From: Streptomyces sindenensis
GTDB taxonomy: Bacteria > Actinomycetota > Actinomycetes > Streptomycetales > Streptomycetaceae
Direction: 5' to 3'
NCBI RefSeq assembly: GCF_014649035.1
Contig: NZ_BMSG01000006.1
Span: forward strand, 124,001-188,000
Length of the DNA stretch: 64,000 nt
Shown here: positions 34,441-42,601 of the stretch, in pieces
How positions within the stretch are numbered: position 1 is the first letter of the stretch
Layout of the letters: each line of letters opens with the position of its first letter
The notes under the pieces: generated by a model
Told to the model about the DNA's origin: nothing
Databases searched by the model: none
Seen by the model: only the letters and a program-made list of their open reading frames with translations
Position numbers and translations under genes: made by a program

Positions 34441-34722
34441 TTACGCGCCGGCCCGCTCGGCGGACGGGGGCGGAGCGGTGACAGTCGCCAGCCCCGAGCG
34501 TTCATCGGCGACGAGGCGGCGGACTGGTTCCTCGGCGGCGGGGCTTCGGACGCGCAGGTGGAGAGCCACGTCGGGCAGGGCGGTGTGGACTGCCTGCCGG
34601 ACGGCCGGATCGCCGGCCTCTCCCTTCCCCGACGGCTGGGTCCCCGCGGGGCTGCCGGAGGACGAGGGCCCGGCCAGGCCCGTGCACACCCGGAGCGCTG
34701 TGGCTCCCTCCTGACCGGACAC
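34441..34722 (-). CDS. Possible small hypothetical gene after nagA
   Basis: The 435-nt gap 34314-34748 holds a minus-strand frame of 93 codons from GTG 34722 (or 82 from GTG 34689) to TAA 34441. Its third-position GC is about 84 percent by hand count, lower than neighbouring genes but coding-like. The product would be Pro/Ala/Val-rich (AVHTALPDVALHLRVRSP) with no recognised domain. Neither start has a well-placed ribosome-binding site. It may be a degraded gene remnant. The remaining 127 nt (34314-34440) hold only the PfkB promoter region. Confidence 0.3.
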   Translation of the reverse strand: MSGQEGATALRVCTGLAGPSSSGSPAGTQPSGKGEAGDPAVRQAVHTALPDVALHLRVRSPAAEEPVRRLVADERSGLATVTAPPPSAERAGA

Positions 34723-34748
34723 CTCTGTCGCTTCTGTCGCTCCGCGCC

Positions 34749-35906
34749 TCAGGCCGTCTTCGGCTCGATGATCCACTCGCCCTTGCGCATGACGCCCTTG
34801 AGGTCGAAGTCCTCGTCGAGGACCACCAGGTCGGCGTCCTTGCCCGCATCCAGCGAGCCGACCCGGTCGTCGACGCCGAGCAGCCGGGCCGGGTTGGCGG
34901 AGATGGACCGGACGACGTCCTCGACCGGGATCCGGTCGAGGGTGACCGCCCGGCGGAACGCGGTGTCCAGGGTGAGCGTGGAGCCGGCGATCGAGCCGCC
35001 CTCCACCAGCCGGGCGACGCCGTCCTTGACCTCGACCGCGAGCGGCCCGAGGTCGTAGGAGCCGTCGCCGAAGCCGGCCGCGTCCATCGCGTCGGTGATC
35101 AGCGCGACCCGGTCGGCGCCCTTGTGGCGGTAGGCCAGCTCCAGGACGGCCGGGTGCAGATGCGTGCCGTCGTTGATCAGCTCGACGGTGATCCGGTCGT
35201 CCTCCAGGAGGGCGGCGATCGGGCCGGGCTCGCGGTGGGCGAGCGGCGGCATCGCGTTGAACAGATGCGTGGCGACGGTCGCGCCCGCGTCGATGGCCTC
35301 GACGGTCTGCTCGTACGTCGCGTCCGTGTGGCCGATGGCGGCGATGACCCCGTGCTCGGCGAGCAGCCGTACGGAGTCGATGCCGCCGGGCAGTTCGGTG
35401 GCGAGGGTGAACATCCGGGCGGTGCCGCGCGCGGCGTCCACCAGCTTGCGGACCTCGGCCGGGTCCGGGTCGCGGAGCAGCTCCTCGCTGTGCGCGCCCT
35501 TGCGGCACGGCGAGATGAAGGGGCCCTCGAAGTGGATCCCGGCCAGATCGCCCTGCTCGACCAGTTCGGACAGGATGCCCGCGCGCCGGGCGAGGAAGTC
35601 CATCTCGCCGGTGACGGTGGAGGCGACCATCGTGGTGGTGCCGTGCTCGCGGTGCGTACGGATGCCGGTGAGGACCTCGTCCACGGTGCCGGAGGTGAAG
35701 GAGGCCCCGCCGCCGCCGTGGTTGTGCATGTCCACGAAGCCGGGGACCACCCAGTGGCCGGAGAGGTCGACGGTCCGGGCGCCCTCGGGTGCGGAGGCGG
35801 CGATGCGGGTTCCCTCTACGGTCACCCGGCCGTCCTCGACGATGCCGGTGGGGAGCACCACCCGGGCGCCGGCGAGAACGGTGCTGTCTGCTGCGCGTCC
35901 GGCCAT
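34749..35906 (-). CDS. nagA: N-acetylglucosamine-6-phosphate deacetylase
   Basis: A protein of 385 residues of the amidohydrolase family. Motifs: metal-binding HNHGG, HFEGPF, GHTDATYEQ, ATHLFNAM and the catalytic Asp in LITDAMDAAG. It removes acetate from GlcNAc-6-P to give GlcN-6-P, feeding glycolysis and precursor pools. ATG 35906 overlaps the nagK stop (TGATG), so nagK-nagA are translated from one mRNA. DasR control is expected from dre-like sites upstream of nagK. Confidence 0.92.
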   Translation of the reverse strand: MAGRAADSTVLAGARVVLPTGIVEDGRVTVEGTRIAASAPEGARTVDLSGHWVVPGFVDMHNHGGGGASFTSGTVDEVLTGIRTHREHGTTTMVASTVTGEMDFLARRAGILSELVEQGDLAGIHFEGPFISPCRKGAHSEELLRDPDPAEVRKLVDAARGTARMFTLATELPGGIDSVRLLAEHGVIAAIGHTDATYEQTVEAIDAGATVATHLFNAMPPLAHREPGPIAALLEDDRITVELINDGTHLHPAVLELAYRHKGADRVALITDAMDAAGFGDGSYDLGPLAVEVKDGVARLVEGGSIAGSTLTLDTAFRRAVTLDRIPVEDVVRSISANPARLLGVDDRVGSLDAGKDADLVVLDEDFDLKGVMRKGEWIIEPKTA

Positions 35907-36838
35907 CAGGCGGAAACCTCCGTGGAGAGTAGATCCCAGGCGAGCAGCCCCGCGCCCAGGCATCCGGCGGTGTCCCCGAGGGCCGCCGGGACGATGTGGG
36001 GCAGCTTCTGGAACGTGACCCGTTCCTCGACGGCCGCACGCAGTGGTGTGAACAAGGTTTCCCCGGCTTCGGCGAGACCGCCACCGATGATGAGTGTGCC
36101 CGGGTCGAGGAGGGTGAGCGCGGTGACGAGGCCCGCGGCGAGCGCGTCGACCGCGTTCCGCCAGACCTCGATCGCCGCCGGGTCGCCCGACTCGACGGCC
36201 TTCGCGCAGTCCGCGGCGTCTGCCCCGGGGTCCCCGGACGCGGCGGCCCAGGCCCGGGTCACCGCGGCGGCGGAGGCCAGCGTCTCCAGACAGCCGCGCT
36301 GGCCGCAGCTGCAGCCGGGTCCGTCCGGGCGGACGACGATGTGGCCGATCTCCCCCGCGTTCCCGTGGGCGCCCGCCTCGATGGCGCCCGCGATGCCGAT
36401 GGCCCCGGCGATCCCGGTGCCGAGCGGGACGAACAGGAAGCGGTCCGTGCCGCGCCCGGCGCCGATGCGCCCCTCGGCGAGCCCGCCGGTGCGGACGTCG
36501 TGGCCGAGGGCGACCGGGATGGCACCCAGCCGCTCGGAGAGCAGGGTGCGCAGCGGTACGTCGCGCCAGCCCAGGTTCGCGGCGTACACCGCGATGCCCT
36601 TGGCGGAGTCGACGATGCCGGGCACGGCGACCCCGGCGGCGACGGCGCTCTCGCCGAGGTGCTCCTCGCCGTGGGCCCGCAGATCCGCCGCGAAGGCGAG
36701 GATCGACTCGATGACCGCTTCGGCGCCGCGCTCCCGGTCGGTGGCCCGCCGCGCCTCGTGAAGGAGGGTGCCGTCGGTCCCGACCAGTGCGGCCTTCATT
36801 CCGGTGCCGCCCACATCGAGGGCGATGACATGTCTCAC
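35906..36838 (-). CDS. nagK: ROK-family N-acetylglucosamine kinase
   Basis: A protein of 310 residues. ATP-binding DVGGTGMKAALV at the N-terminus, sugar site GHDVRTGGLAEGRIGAGRG, FVPLGTGIAGAI, and the ROK zinc signature GHIVVRPDGPGCSCGQRGCLET. It phosphorylates GlcNAc (or a related hexose) in the cytosol, giving the substrate of NagA encoded immediately downstream. A dre-like DasR site lies 29 nt upstream of ATG 36838. The equivalent S. coelicolor gene pair is, from memory, SCO4285-SCO4284. Confidence 0.88.
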   Translation of the reverse strand: MRHVIALDVGGTGMKAALVGTDGTLLHEARRATDRERGAEAVIESILAFAADLRAHGEEHLGESAVAAGVAVPGIVDSAKGIAVYAANLGWRDVPLRTLLSERLGAIPVALGHDVRTGGLAEGRIGAGRGTDRFLFVPLGTGIAGAIGIAGAIEAGAHGNAGEIGHIVVRPDGPGCSCGQRGCLETLASAAAVTRAWAAASGDPGADAADCAKAVESGDPAAIEVWRNAVDALAAGLVTALTLLDPGTLIIGGGLAEAGETLFTPLRAAVEERVTFQKLPHIVPAALGDTAGCLGAGLLAWDLLSTEVSA

Positions 36839-36866
36839 GGGAGACAGTTTCGCCCGCCGACCCCCA

Positions 36867-36882
36867 AAAGGTCTAGTCCACT
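36867..36882. promoter_or_regulatory. dre-like DasR site 1 (nagK side)
   Basis: AAAGGTCTAGTCCACT matches 13 of 16 positions of the DasR consensus ACTGGTCTAGACCACT. It sits 29 nt upstream of nagK. Confidence 0.75.
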
Positions 36883-36989
36883 AGCGCGGTTTGTTGCGCA
36901 CCCATACAAAATGATGAACAGGTGAAGAACGGACCTTTTTATTCCGGTAGGTCCCGTATGGGGAGTCCGGATCGGCGGGGGTCCGGTCC

Positions 36990-37005
36990 AAAGGTCTGGA
37001 CCAAG
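36990..37005. promoter_or_regulatory. dre-like DasR site 2 (binding-protein side)
   Basis: AAAGGTCTGGACCAAG matches 11 of 16 positions, with an intact inner core GGTCT-GGACC apart from the central base. It lies in the 388-nt divergent spacer 36839-37226, otherwise without a gene. Confidence 0.55.
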
Positions 37006-37226
37006 ATACGGTCCGAGGGCTCCGACTTCCAGTACGCGCAAGGCAGTTGTGGCCCGCAGGGCCCACATGCGTTGCCGAAGCGATACGCCGGTGGTGTAGA
37101 CCTTCGCGTCGCCAATGGGGGAAAATCGCTGTTCATCCGGACGGTGCCCAGGACAGGGCGGCGCTGCCGCGGCCGCACGAGGCCGGCGGCCCACGCCGTA
37201 CACGCCGTCCGTGGGCAAGGCGATCG

Positions 37227-38513
37227 ATGAGGATGGGCGAGGCTGTGCAGCGGCGCTTTTTGGGTCTGACCGCGGCGGTGGCCGCGCTGGGAATGACGGC
37301 AACGTTGTCGGCCTGTGGCGGCGGTGATGCCGGTTCGGGTGACGTCACGCTCAAGCTGGTCGCCGCCGACTACGGCACCGGCCCGGAGAACAGCTCCGAG
37401 AAGTACTGGAGCGGGGTGGCCTCGGGCTTCGAGAAGGAGCACCCCGGCATCAAGGTCGATGTCACCGTCCTCTCCTGGAAAGACGTCGACCGCGAGGTCG
37501 GCGAGATGGTCAAGGCCGGCAACGCCCCGGACATCGCCCAGATCGGCGCGTACGCGGACTACGCCAAGACGGGCAAGCTCTACACCGCCGACGAGATGCT
37601 CGCGATCCGCACCACGGCGAACTTCCTGCCCTCGCTCACCTACGCGGGCAAGGTCGACGGCACGCTGTACGGCCTGCCCTTCGTCGCCAGCACCCGGCTG
37701 CTCTTCTACAACCAGAAGCTGTTCGAGCAGGCGGGCCTGGACGCTCCCGAGACCTGGGACGACATCAGCAGTGACGCCGCGGCCCTCAAGGCGAAGGGCG
37801 TCGACTACCCCTTCGCCCTGCCGCTCGGCCAGGAGGAGGCCCAGGCCGAGACCCTGATGTGGCTGCTCAGCGGCAACGGTGGCTACACGGACGACGTCGG
37901 CTCGTACGACATCGACTCGGCCGAGAACGTCGCCACGTTCCGCTGGCTGCGGGACAACCTCGTCGGCAAGGGCCTCACCGGCCCGGTCGCGCCGGGCAAG
38001 CTGGACCGGGCGAAGGCCTTCGAGGCGTTCACCGCCGGCCAGGTCGGCATGCTCAACGGCCACCCCACCCTGATGGACGAGGCCGAGGCCAAGGGCATCA
38101 AGGTCGGCATGGTGCCGCTGCCCGGCGCCGACGGCCCGACCGAGGGCTCCATGGGCGTCGCCGACTGGATGATGGGCTTCAAGGAGAACGGCCACCGCAA
38201 GGAGATCGGCGCGTTCCTGGACTACGCCTACTCCGACGAGAACGTGCTGGAGTTCGCCGAGCAGTACGACCTCCTCCCGGTGACCGGCAGCGCCTCCGCC
38301 GCGATGGAGACCGACAAGAAGCACGAGAAGCTGCACGAGTTCCTGGTCGCGCTGCCCAACTCGACGCTGCCCCCGTTCGGCAAGACGTCCTGGGCCACGG
38401 TCAGCGACGCGATCAAGAAGAAGATCGGCAACGCGGTCGCGCCGGGCAGCAACCCCGAAAGCATCCTCGGCGAGATATCCGCCGAGGCGGCGCAGGCGGA
38501 GGCCGCGGAGTAG
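37227..38513 (+). CDS. Sugar ABC transporter substrate-binding lipoprotein (orphan)
   Basis: A protein of 428 residues. Signal peptide RRFLGLTAAVAALGMTATLSAC with lipobox LSAC. The mature part is a family-1 solute-binding protein: YWSGVASGFEKEHPGIKVDVTVLSWKD, NAPDIAQIGAYADYAKTG, YGLPFVASTRLLFYNQKLFEQAGL, MLNGHPTLMD. No permease or ATPase gene is adjacent, so it must use permeases encoded elsewhere, with MsiK a plausible ATPase. Divergence from nagK and a shared dre-like site suggest an amino-sugar ligand. ATG 37227, ATG 37233 or GTG 37245 are all possible starts; none has an ideal site. Confidence 0.85.
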   Translation: MRMGEAVQRRFLGLTAAVAALGMTATLSACGGGDAGSGDVTLKLVAADYGTGPENSSEKYWSGVASGFEKEHPGIKVDVTVLSWKDVDREVGEMVKAGNAPDIAQIGAYADYAKTGKLYTADEMLAIRTTANFLPSLTYAGKVDGTLYGLPFVASTRLLFYNQKLFEQAGLDAPETWDDISSDAAALKAKGVDYPFALPLGQEEAQAETLMWLLSGNGGYTDDVGSYDIDSAENVATFRWLRDNLVGKGLTGPVAPGKLDRAKAFEAFTAGQVGMLNGHPTLMDEAEAKGIKVGMVPLPGADGPTEGSMGVADWMMGFKENGHRKEIGAFLDYAYSDENVLEFAEQYDLLPVTGSASAAMETDKKHEKLHEFLVALPNSTLPPFGKTSWATVSDAIKKKIGNAVAPGSNPESILGEISAEAAQAEAAE

Positions 38514-38543
38514 CGGAGGCCGCGGAGTGGCGGAGGCCGCCGG
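38497..38543 (+). repeat. 16-bp tandem repeat spanning a stop codon
   Basis: GCGGAGGCCGCGGAGT is repeated with a 16-bp period (38497, 38513, partial 38529). The binding-protein stop TAG lies at the first junction. Confidence 0.8.
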
Positions 38544-38604
38544 GCCGCGGTTCCGGACCGTGTGCGCGGTGTCGCGGCAGCGCGTGGGTGTCGGGGGCGG
38601 GTAT

Positions 38605-38610
38605 TAGGTT
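38605..38610 (+). promoter_or_regulatory. -10 box of leaderless DUF3263 gene
   Basis: TAGGTT ends 7 nt before ATG 38618; no ribosome-binding site. Confidence 0.6.
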
Positions 38611-38617
38611 GGTTGAT

Positions 38618-38899
38618 ATGACCGCCCCCGACCACGAGCCCCACGACGCACCGGCCGCGCCCGCGCCCGGTGCGGACGAGCTGTCCGTACGGGACCGGGC
38701 CCTGCTCGCGCTGGAGCGGCGGCCCTGGCCGGGTCCCGGGGCGAAGGAACGGGCGATCCGCGAGGAGCTCGGGATCTCGCCGGTCCGCTACTACCAGCTG
38801 CTGAACGCGCTGATCGAGGACGAGCGGGCGCTGCGGGAGGACCCGGTCACGGTGAACCGGCTGCGGCGGGTGCGGGACGCGCGGCGCGGGCGGCGCTGA
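38618..38899 (+). CDS. DUF3263 small helix-turn-helix protein
   Basis: A protein of 93 residues. After a Pro/Ala-rich leader, LSVRDRALLALERRPWPGPGAKERAIREELGISPVRYYQLLNALIEDERAL is the DUF3263 domain, with a helix-turn-helix-like core (KERAIREELGISPVRYYQLL). DNA binding is likely; targets are unknown. The start codon has a -10 box but no ribosome-binding site, so the mRNA is probably leaderless. Confidence 0.82.
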   Translation: MTAPDHEPHDAPAAPAPGADELSVRDRALLALERRPWPGPGAKERAIREELGISPVRYYQLLNALIEDERALREDPVTVNRLRRVRDARRGRR

Positions 38900-38917
38900 G
38901 GGGTGCTGCCGGAGGCT

Positions 38918-39100
38918 CCGCTCCCGGGTCTCCGTTCCCGGGGTCCCCCGCTCTCGGGGTCTCCCGCTCCCGGGTCTCCGCTCCCGGGTCTCCGCTCCGG
39001 GGTCCCCCCGTTCCCGGGCTCCCGTTCCCGGGGTCTCCGTTCCCGGGCCTCCGCTCCAGGGTCCCCCCCGTTCCCGGGCCCCCGTTCCCGGGTCTCCGCC
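38918..39100. repeat. Imperfect CTCCCGGGT/CCCGGGGTC tandem repeats
   Basis: About 14 imperfect 12-13-bp units of GGTCTCCGTTCCCGG type fill most of the 258-nt gap between the DUF3263 gene and the convergent phosphotransferase gene. No gene is seen in it. Confidence 0.85.
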
Positions 39101-39157
39101 CCTCAACCGCCCGCTCCTCAATCGCCTGAGGGGCTCGATCTCCCGTAGGCGCCGGAT

Positions 39158-39838
39158 CTACGGCGAGGCGTCCAGCACCAGGTCAACCGCCCTGTCCAGA
39201 CGGCCCCGTTCGTCCTCCGTCAGATACGGGTTCTGCTGCTGGCGGGCCCGGGCCAGCTCCAGATCGGCGGCCGACGCGCCGCCGTCGTCGGCGAGTTCGG
39301 CGAGGAACGCCGCCAGCAGCGGCCGTACGTCGGCCCCGGCCGCAAACGCCGGGTCCAGCCCGACCCGGGCCAGGATCAGCGCCGACATCGCCCGGTCGAG
39401 GCCGGGCGGGCCCTCCGCCGCGCTGGACCAGTCGATCACCACCGCGCCCTGGTCCGTCAGCATCACGTTCTCCGGATGCAGGTCCAGATGGAGCACGCAG
39501 TCCTCCGGGTTCGTCGAGACCCGGGGCGGTATCGCGTGCAACTCCCGCAGCAGACGGGCGAGCAGGGCCCCCGCTTCGGCCGCCCCCAGCCGCCCCGCCA
39601 GCAGGGCCTCGGCCAGGGTCGGGCCGGTCAGCCGCTGGAGCACCAGGTCCGTGGGGCGGGCCCCCTCGGCGGGCGGACCGATGCGCGGCACCGGGAAGCC
39701 GAAGGCGGCGACGTAACTCATCACGGCCAGCTCCTCCGTGGTGTCGCAGCGGTCCCGGTAGCGGCGAAGGACCCAGGAGCCGTCGAGTGCGTACACGTCG
39801 GCGGTGCGTCCCGAGCCCAGAAGTTGCCCTGTGTGCAT
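39158..39838 (-). CDS. Small aminoglycoside-phosphotransferase-fold kinase
   Basis: A protein of 226 residues. The N-terminal ATP region LLGSGRTADVYALDGSWVLRRYRD, catalytic loop LHLDLHPENVML and metal motif VVIDWSSAAEGPPGLDRAMS define the APH/choline-kinase fold. About 60-100 residues shorter than antibiotic kinases, so part of the C-terminal substrate-binding lobe is missing. Substrate is unknown. ATG 39838 with no strong site. Unrelated in detail to the APH(6)-like protein at 14814. Confidence 0.78.
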   Translation of the reverse strand: MHTGQLLGSGRTADVYALDGSWVLRRYRDRCDTTEELAVMSYVAAFGFPVPRIGPPAEGARPTDLVLQRLTGPTLAEALLAGRLGAAEAGALLARLLRELHAIPPRVSTNPEDCVLHLDLHPENVMLTDQGAVVIDWSSAAEGPPGLDRAMSALILARVGLDPAFAAGADVRPLLAAFLAELADDGGASAADLELARARQQQNPYLTEDERGRLDRAVDLVLDASP

Positions 39839-40042
39839 GAGGGCGAACCTACCCGGGCGCCCCGTCGAAGGGGAGACGGCTCTTCCCTCCCGCCTCCTGG
39901 GGGCCTCCGGCCCCCATAACGCGGAGGGAGGGGGTGAACGGGATCTCCTGTGCCGGGTGTCACCGCCGCTACGGTTTCGGCAATTCCCTGGTCCGGACCA
40001 ATCCCCGCCGGACCCGGACACCCCTGAACCAAGGAGAGTCAC

Positions 40043-41422
40043 GTGGAGAGAACCACGCTCCGCAGACGCGCCCTCGTCGCCGGCACCGCCACGGTGGCCG
40101 TGGGCGCGCTCGCCCTCGCCGGGCTGACCGGCGTGGCGTCCGCCGACCCCGCGGGCACCACCGTCCCACCGGTCTCCGCCGACAGCCTGTCGCCCGGGCT
40201 GCTGGCCGCCATGGAGCGCGATCTCGGCCTGGACGCGGACGACGCCCGCAGCCGGATAGCCAACGAGTACCGCGCCGCCGCCGTCGCCGCCGGGCTGGAG
40301 AAGTCCCTCGGCGCCAGCTACGCCGGAGCCCGGGTCAGCGGTGCGAAGGCGACCCTGACCGTCGCCACCACCGACGCCTCCCAGACCGCCCGGATCACCG
40401 AGGCCGGGGCGAGGGCCGAGGTCGTCGGCCACAGCCTGGACCGGCTCGAAGGCGTCAAGAAGGCCCTCGACAAGGTCGCGCTGCGCAAGGCGCCCGAGGA
40501 CGTGCCCGTCTGGTACGTCGACATCGCGGCCAACCGGGTCGTCGTGAATGCCGCGAGCACCGCGGCCGGAACGGCGTTCCTCAAGGCGGCCGGGGTCGAC
40601 AGCGCCCTCGTCACCGTCGCCCGCACCGCCGAGAAGCCCCGCACCTTCGCCGACCTCCGGGGCGGCGACGCGTACTACATGAACGGCTCCGGCCGCTGCT
40701 CCATCGGCTTCTCCGTCAAGCGCGGCACCCAGAACGGCTTCGCCACCGCGGGCCACTGCGGCCGGGTCGGCACCACCACCAACGGCTTCAACCAGCAGGC
40801 CCAGGGCACCTTCCAGGGCTCCACCTTCCCCGGCCGCGACTACGCCTGGGTCGCCACCAACGCCAACTGGACCCCGCGCCCGACGGTCAACGGCTACGGC
40901 CGGGGCGACGTCACCGTCGCCGGATCCACCGCCGCCGTCGTCGGCGCCTCGGTCTGCCGCTCCGGCTCGACCACCGGCTGGCACTGCGGCACCATCCAGC
41001 AGCTCAACACCAGCGTCACCTACCCGGAGGGCACCATCTCCGGCGTGACCCGCACCAGCGTCTGCGCCGAGCCCGGCGACTCCGGCGGCTCGTACATCTC
41101 CGGCAACCAGGCGCAGGGCGTCACCTCCGGCGGCTCGGGCAACTGCTCGTCGGGCGGTACGACGTACTTCCAGCCGCTCAACCCGCTGCTCCAGGCGTAC
41201 GGGCTGACCCTGGTCACCAGCGGTACGCCCACCGACCCGCCCACCACGCCGCCGACCGACCCGCCGACCGACCCGCCGGGCGGCACCTGGGCGGCCGGCA
41301 CCGCGTACGCCGCCGGAGCCACGGTGACGTACGGCGGGGCGACCTACCGCTGCCTCCAGGCCCACACGGCCCAGCCCGGCTGGACCCCCGACGCCGTTCC
41401 GGCGCTCTGGCAGCGGGTCTGA
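40043..41422 (+). CDS. Secreted streptogrisin-C-like serine protease with C-terminal CBM5/12
   Basis: A preproprotein of 459 residues. Twin-Arg-like signal TTLRRRALVAGTATVAVGALALAG, a long alpha-lytic-type propeptide (about 35-205), and an S1 protease domain with His in GFATAGHCG, Asp in GRDYAWV and Ser in CAEPGDSGGSYIS. A Thr/Pro/Asp linker (TDPPTTPPTDPPTDPPG) joins a module GTWAAGTAYAAGATVTYGGATYRCLQAHTAQPGW of the CBM5/12 chitin/cellulose-binding type. Same layout as SprC of S. griseus. Probably degrades protein bound to chitin. GTG 40043 with AAGGAG at 40031-40036. Confidence 0.9.
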   Translation: MERTTLRRRALVAGTATVAVGALALAGLTGVASADPAGTTVPPVSADSLSPGLLAAMERDLGLDADDARSRIANEYRAAAVAAGLEKSLGASYAGARVSGAKATLTVATTDASQTARITEAGARAEVVGHSLDRLEGVKKALDKVALRKAPEDVPVWYVDIAANRVVVNAASTAAGTAFLKAAGVDSALVTVARTAEKPRTFADLRGGDAYYMNGSGRCSIGFSVKRGTQNGFATAGHCGRVGTTTNGFNQQAQGTFQGSTFPGRDYAWVATNANWTPRPTVNGYGRGDVTVAGSTAAVVGASVCRSGSTTGWHCGTIQQLNTSVTYPEGTISGVTRTSVCAEPGDSGGSYISGNQAQGVTSGGSGNCSSGGTTYFQPLNPLLQAYGLTLVTSGTPTDPPTTPPTDPPTDPPGGTWAAGTAYAAGATVTYGGATYRCLQAHTAQPGWTPDAVPALWQRV

Positions 41423-41555
41423 CCGCCCCGGGCCCGGTCCGGCGCGATCCGGCCGTCCCGGGCCTGGCCCGGCACCCCCGTAACAGCACCTCCTGAACCT
41501 CCCCGCCTCCCGCCTCCCCGCGTCGAGGCTCCCCGAGGACTCCGAGGAAGACGTC

Positions 41556-42428
41556 ATGACCCCACCCATGGACAACGCGACCCCCCAAGAGCCCAACGCG
41601 CCCGACGAGGCGTCCGGCGGCCGGCGGCGGATCAGCCGCAAAGGTCTCCTGAAGGCCGCACTGGTCGCGAGCGCCGCGCCCCTGCTCGCCGGCGGAGGCG
41701 TCGCCCTCGCCCGCGACGCCGCCGCCACCGGGGACGGGCCCCTGGCCCTCACCCCGGAGTGCGACGACGGCGACGACCTGACGCCGCCGCAGATGGAGGG
41801 CCCGTACTTCAAGCCCAACTCGCCGCGCCGCACCAGCCTGGTGACCCCGAGCACCCCCGGCGTACCGCTCACCGTGAGCGGCTACGTCTTCGGCCGGGCC
41901 TGCCGGCCCATCTCCGGGGCCCTGCTCGACTTCTGGCAGGCGGACACGAACGGGGCCTACGACATGGCCCGGTTCAACTTCCGGGGGCACCAGTTCACCG
42001 GCCCGGACGGCTCGTTCAGCCTCACCACGATCGTGCCGGGCCTCTACCCGGGCCGTACGCGCCACATCCACGTGAAGGCGCAGGCGCCCGGCGGGCGCAT
42101 CCTCACCACCCAGCTGTACTTCCCGAACGAGCCGCGCAACAACACCGACGCCCTGTTCGACCCCGAGCTGCTGATGAACGTCCGCAACGTGGGCAACGGG
42201 CGCCAGGGCACCTTCGACTTCGTCCTGGACGTCGCCCAGACGCCCGGGCCGACCGACCCGCCCACCGATCCACCCACCGAGCCGGGGACCAGCTGGGCCG
42301 CCGGCACCTCCTACCGCGCGGGTGACCGCGTGACCTACGGCGGGGTCGCCTACCGCTGTCTGCAGGCGCACCAGGCCGTCTCCGGCTGGGAGCCGCCGAG
42401 CGTCCCCGCGCTGTGGGAACGCGGGTAG
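41556..42428 (+). CDS. Secreted intradiol dioxygenase with C-terminal CBM5/12
   Basis: A protein of 290 residues. Twin-Arg signal GRRRISRKGLLKAALVASAAP, then a dioxygenase domain (about 65-230) with QMEGPYFKPNSPRR (Tyr ligand), DFWQADTNGAYD, LYPGRTRHIHVK (Tyr, His and His ligands of non-haem Fe(III)). A PTDPPTDPPTEPG linker leads to a binding module much like that of the upstream protease. It should cleave catechol-type rings outside the cell, on plant-biomass aromatics. A similar enzyme has been described in Streptomyces sp. SirexAA-E. It follows the protease by 133 nt. Confidence 0.88.
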   Translation: MTPPMDNATPQEPNAPDEASGGRRRISRKGLLKAALVASAAPLLAGGGVALARDAAATGDGPLALTPECDDGDDLTPPQMEGPYFKPNSPRRTSLVTPSTPGVPLTVSGYVFGRACRPISGALLDFWQADTNGAYDMARFNFRGHQFTGPDGSFSLTTIVPGLYPGRTRHIHVKAQAPGGRILTTQLYFPNEPRNNTDALFDPELLMNVRNVGNGRQGTFDFVLDVAQTPGPTDPPTDPPTEPGTSWAAGTSYRAGDRVTYGGVAYRCLQAHQAVSGWEPPSVPALWERG

Positions 42429-42458
42429 ACGACAGAGACGGCGAGCGCACCACCGCCC

Positions 42459-42496
42459 GCGCCCCGTTCACGCCGTCCGGCGCGTGAACGGGGCGC
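42459..42496 (+). terminator. Hairpin terminator after dioxygenase
   Basis: A perfect 15-bp stem GCGCCCCGTTCACGC with its complement and an 8-nt loop, followed by TTCC. Confidence 0.85.
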
Positions 42497-42601
42497 TTCC
42501 GCGTGCCTCGGAAAAGTTCTCGCGGACCGCCTGAAACATTTGCCCGGCCCCGTCGCGTCGTAAGGGAGGAAGGGCGGAACGGCGGGTCTACGGGGGAGAA
42601 C

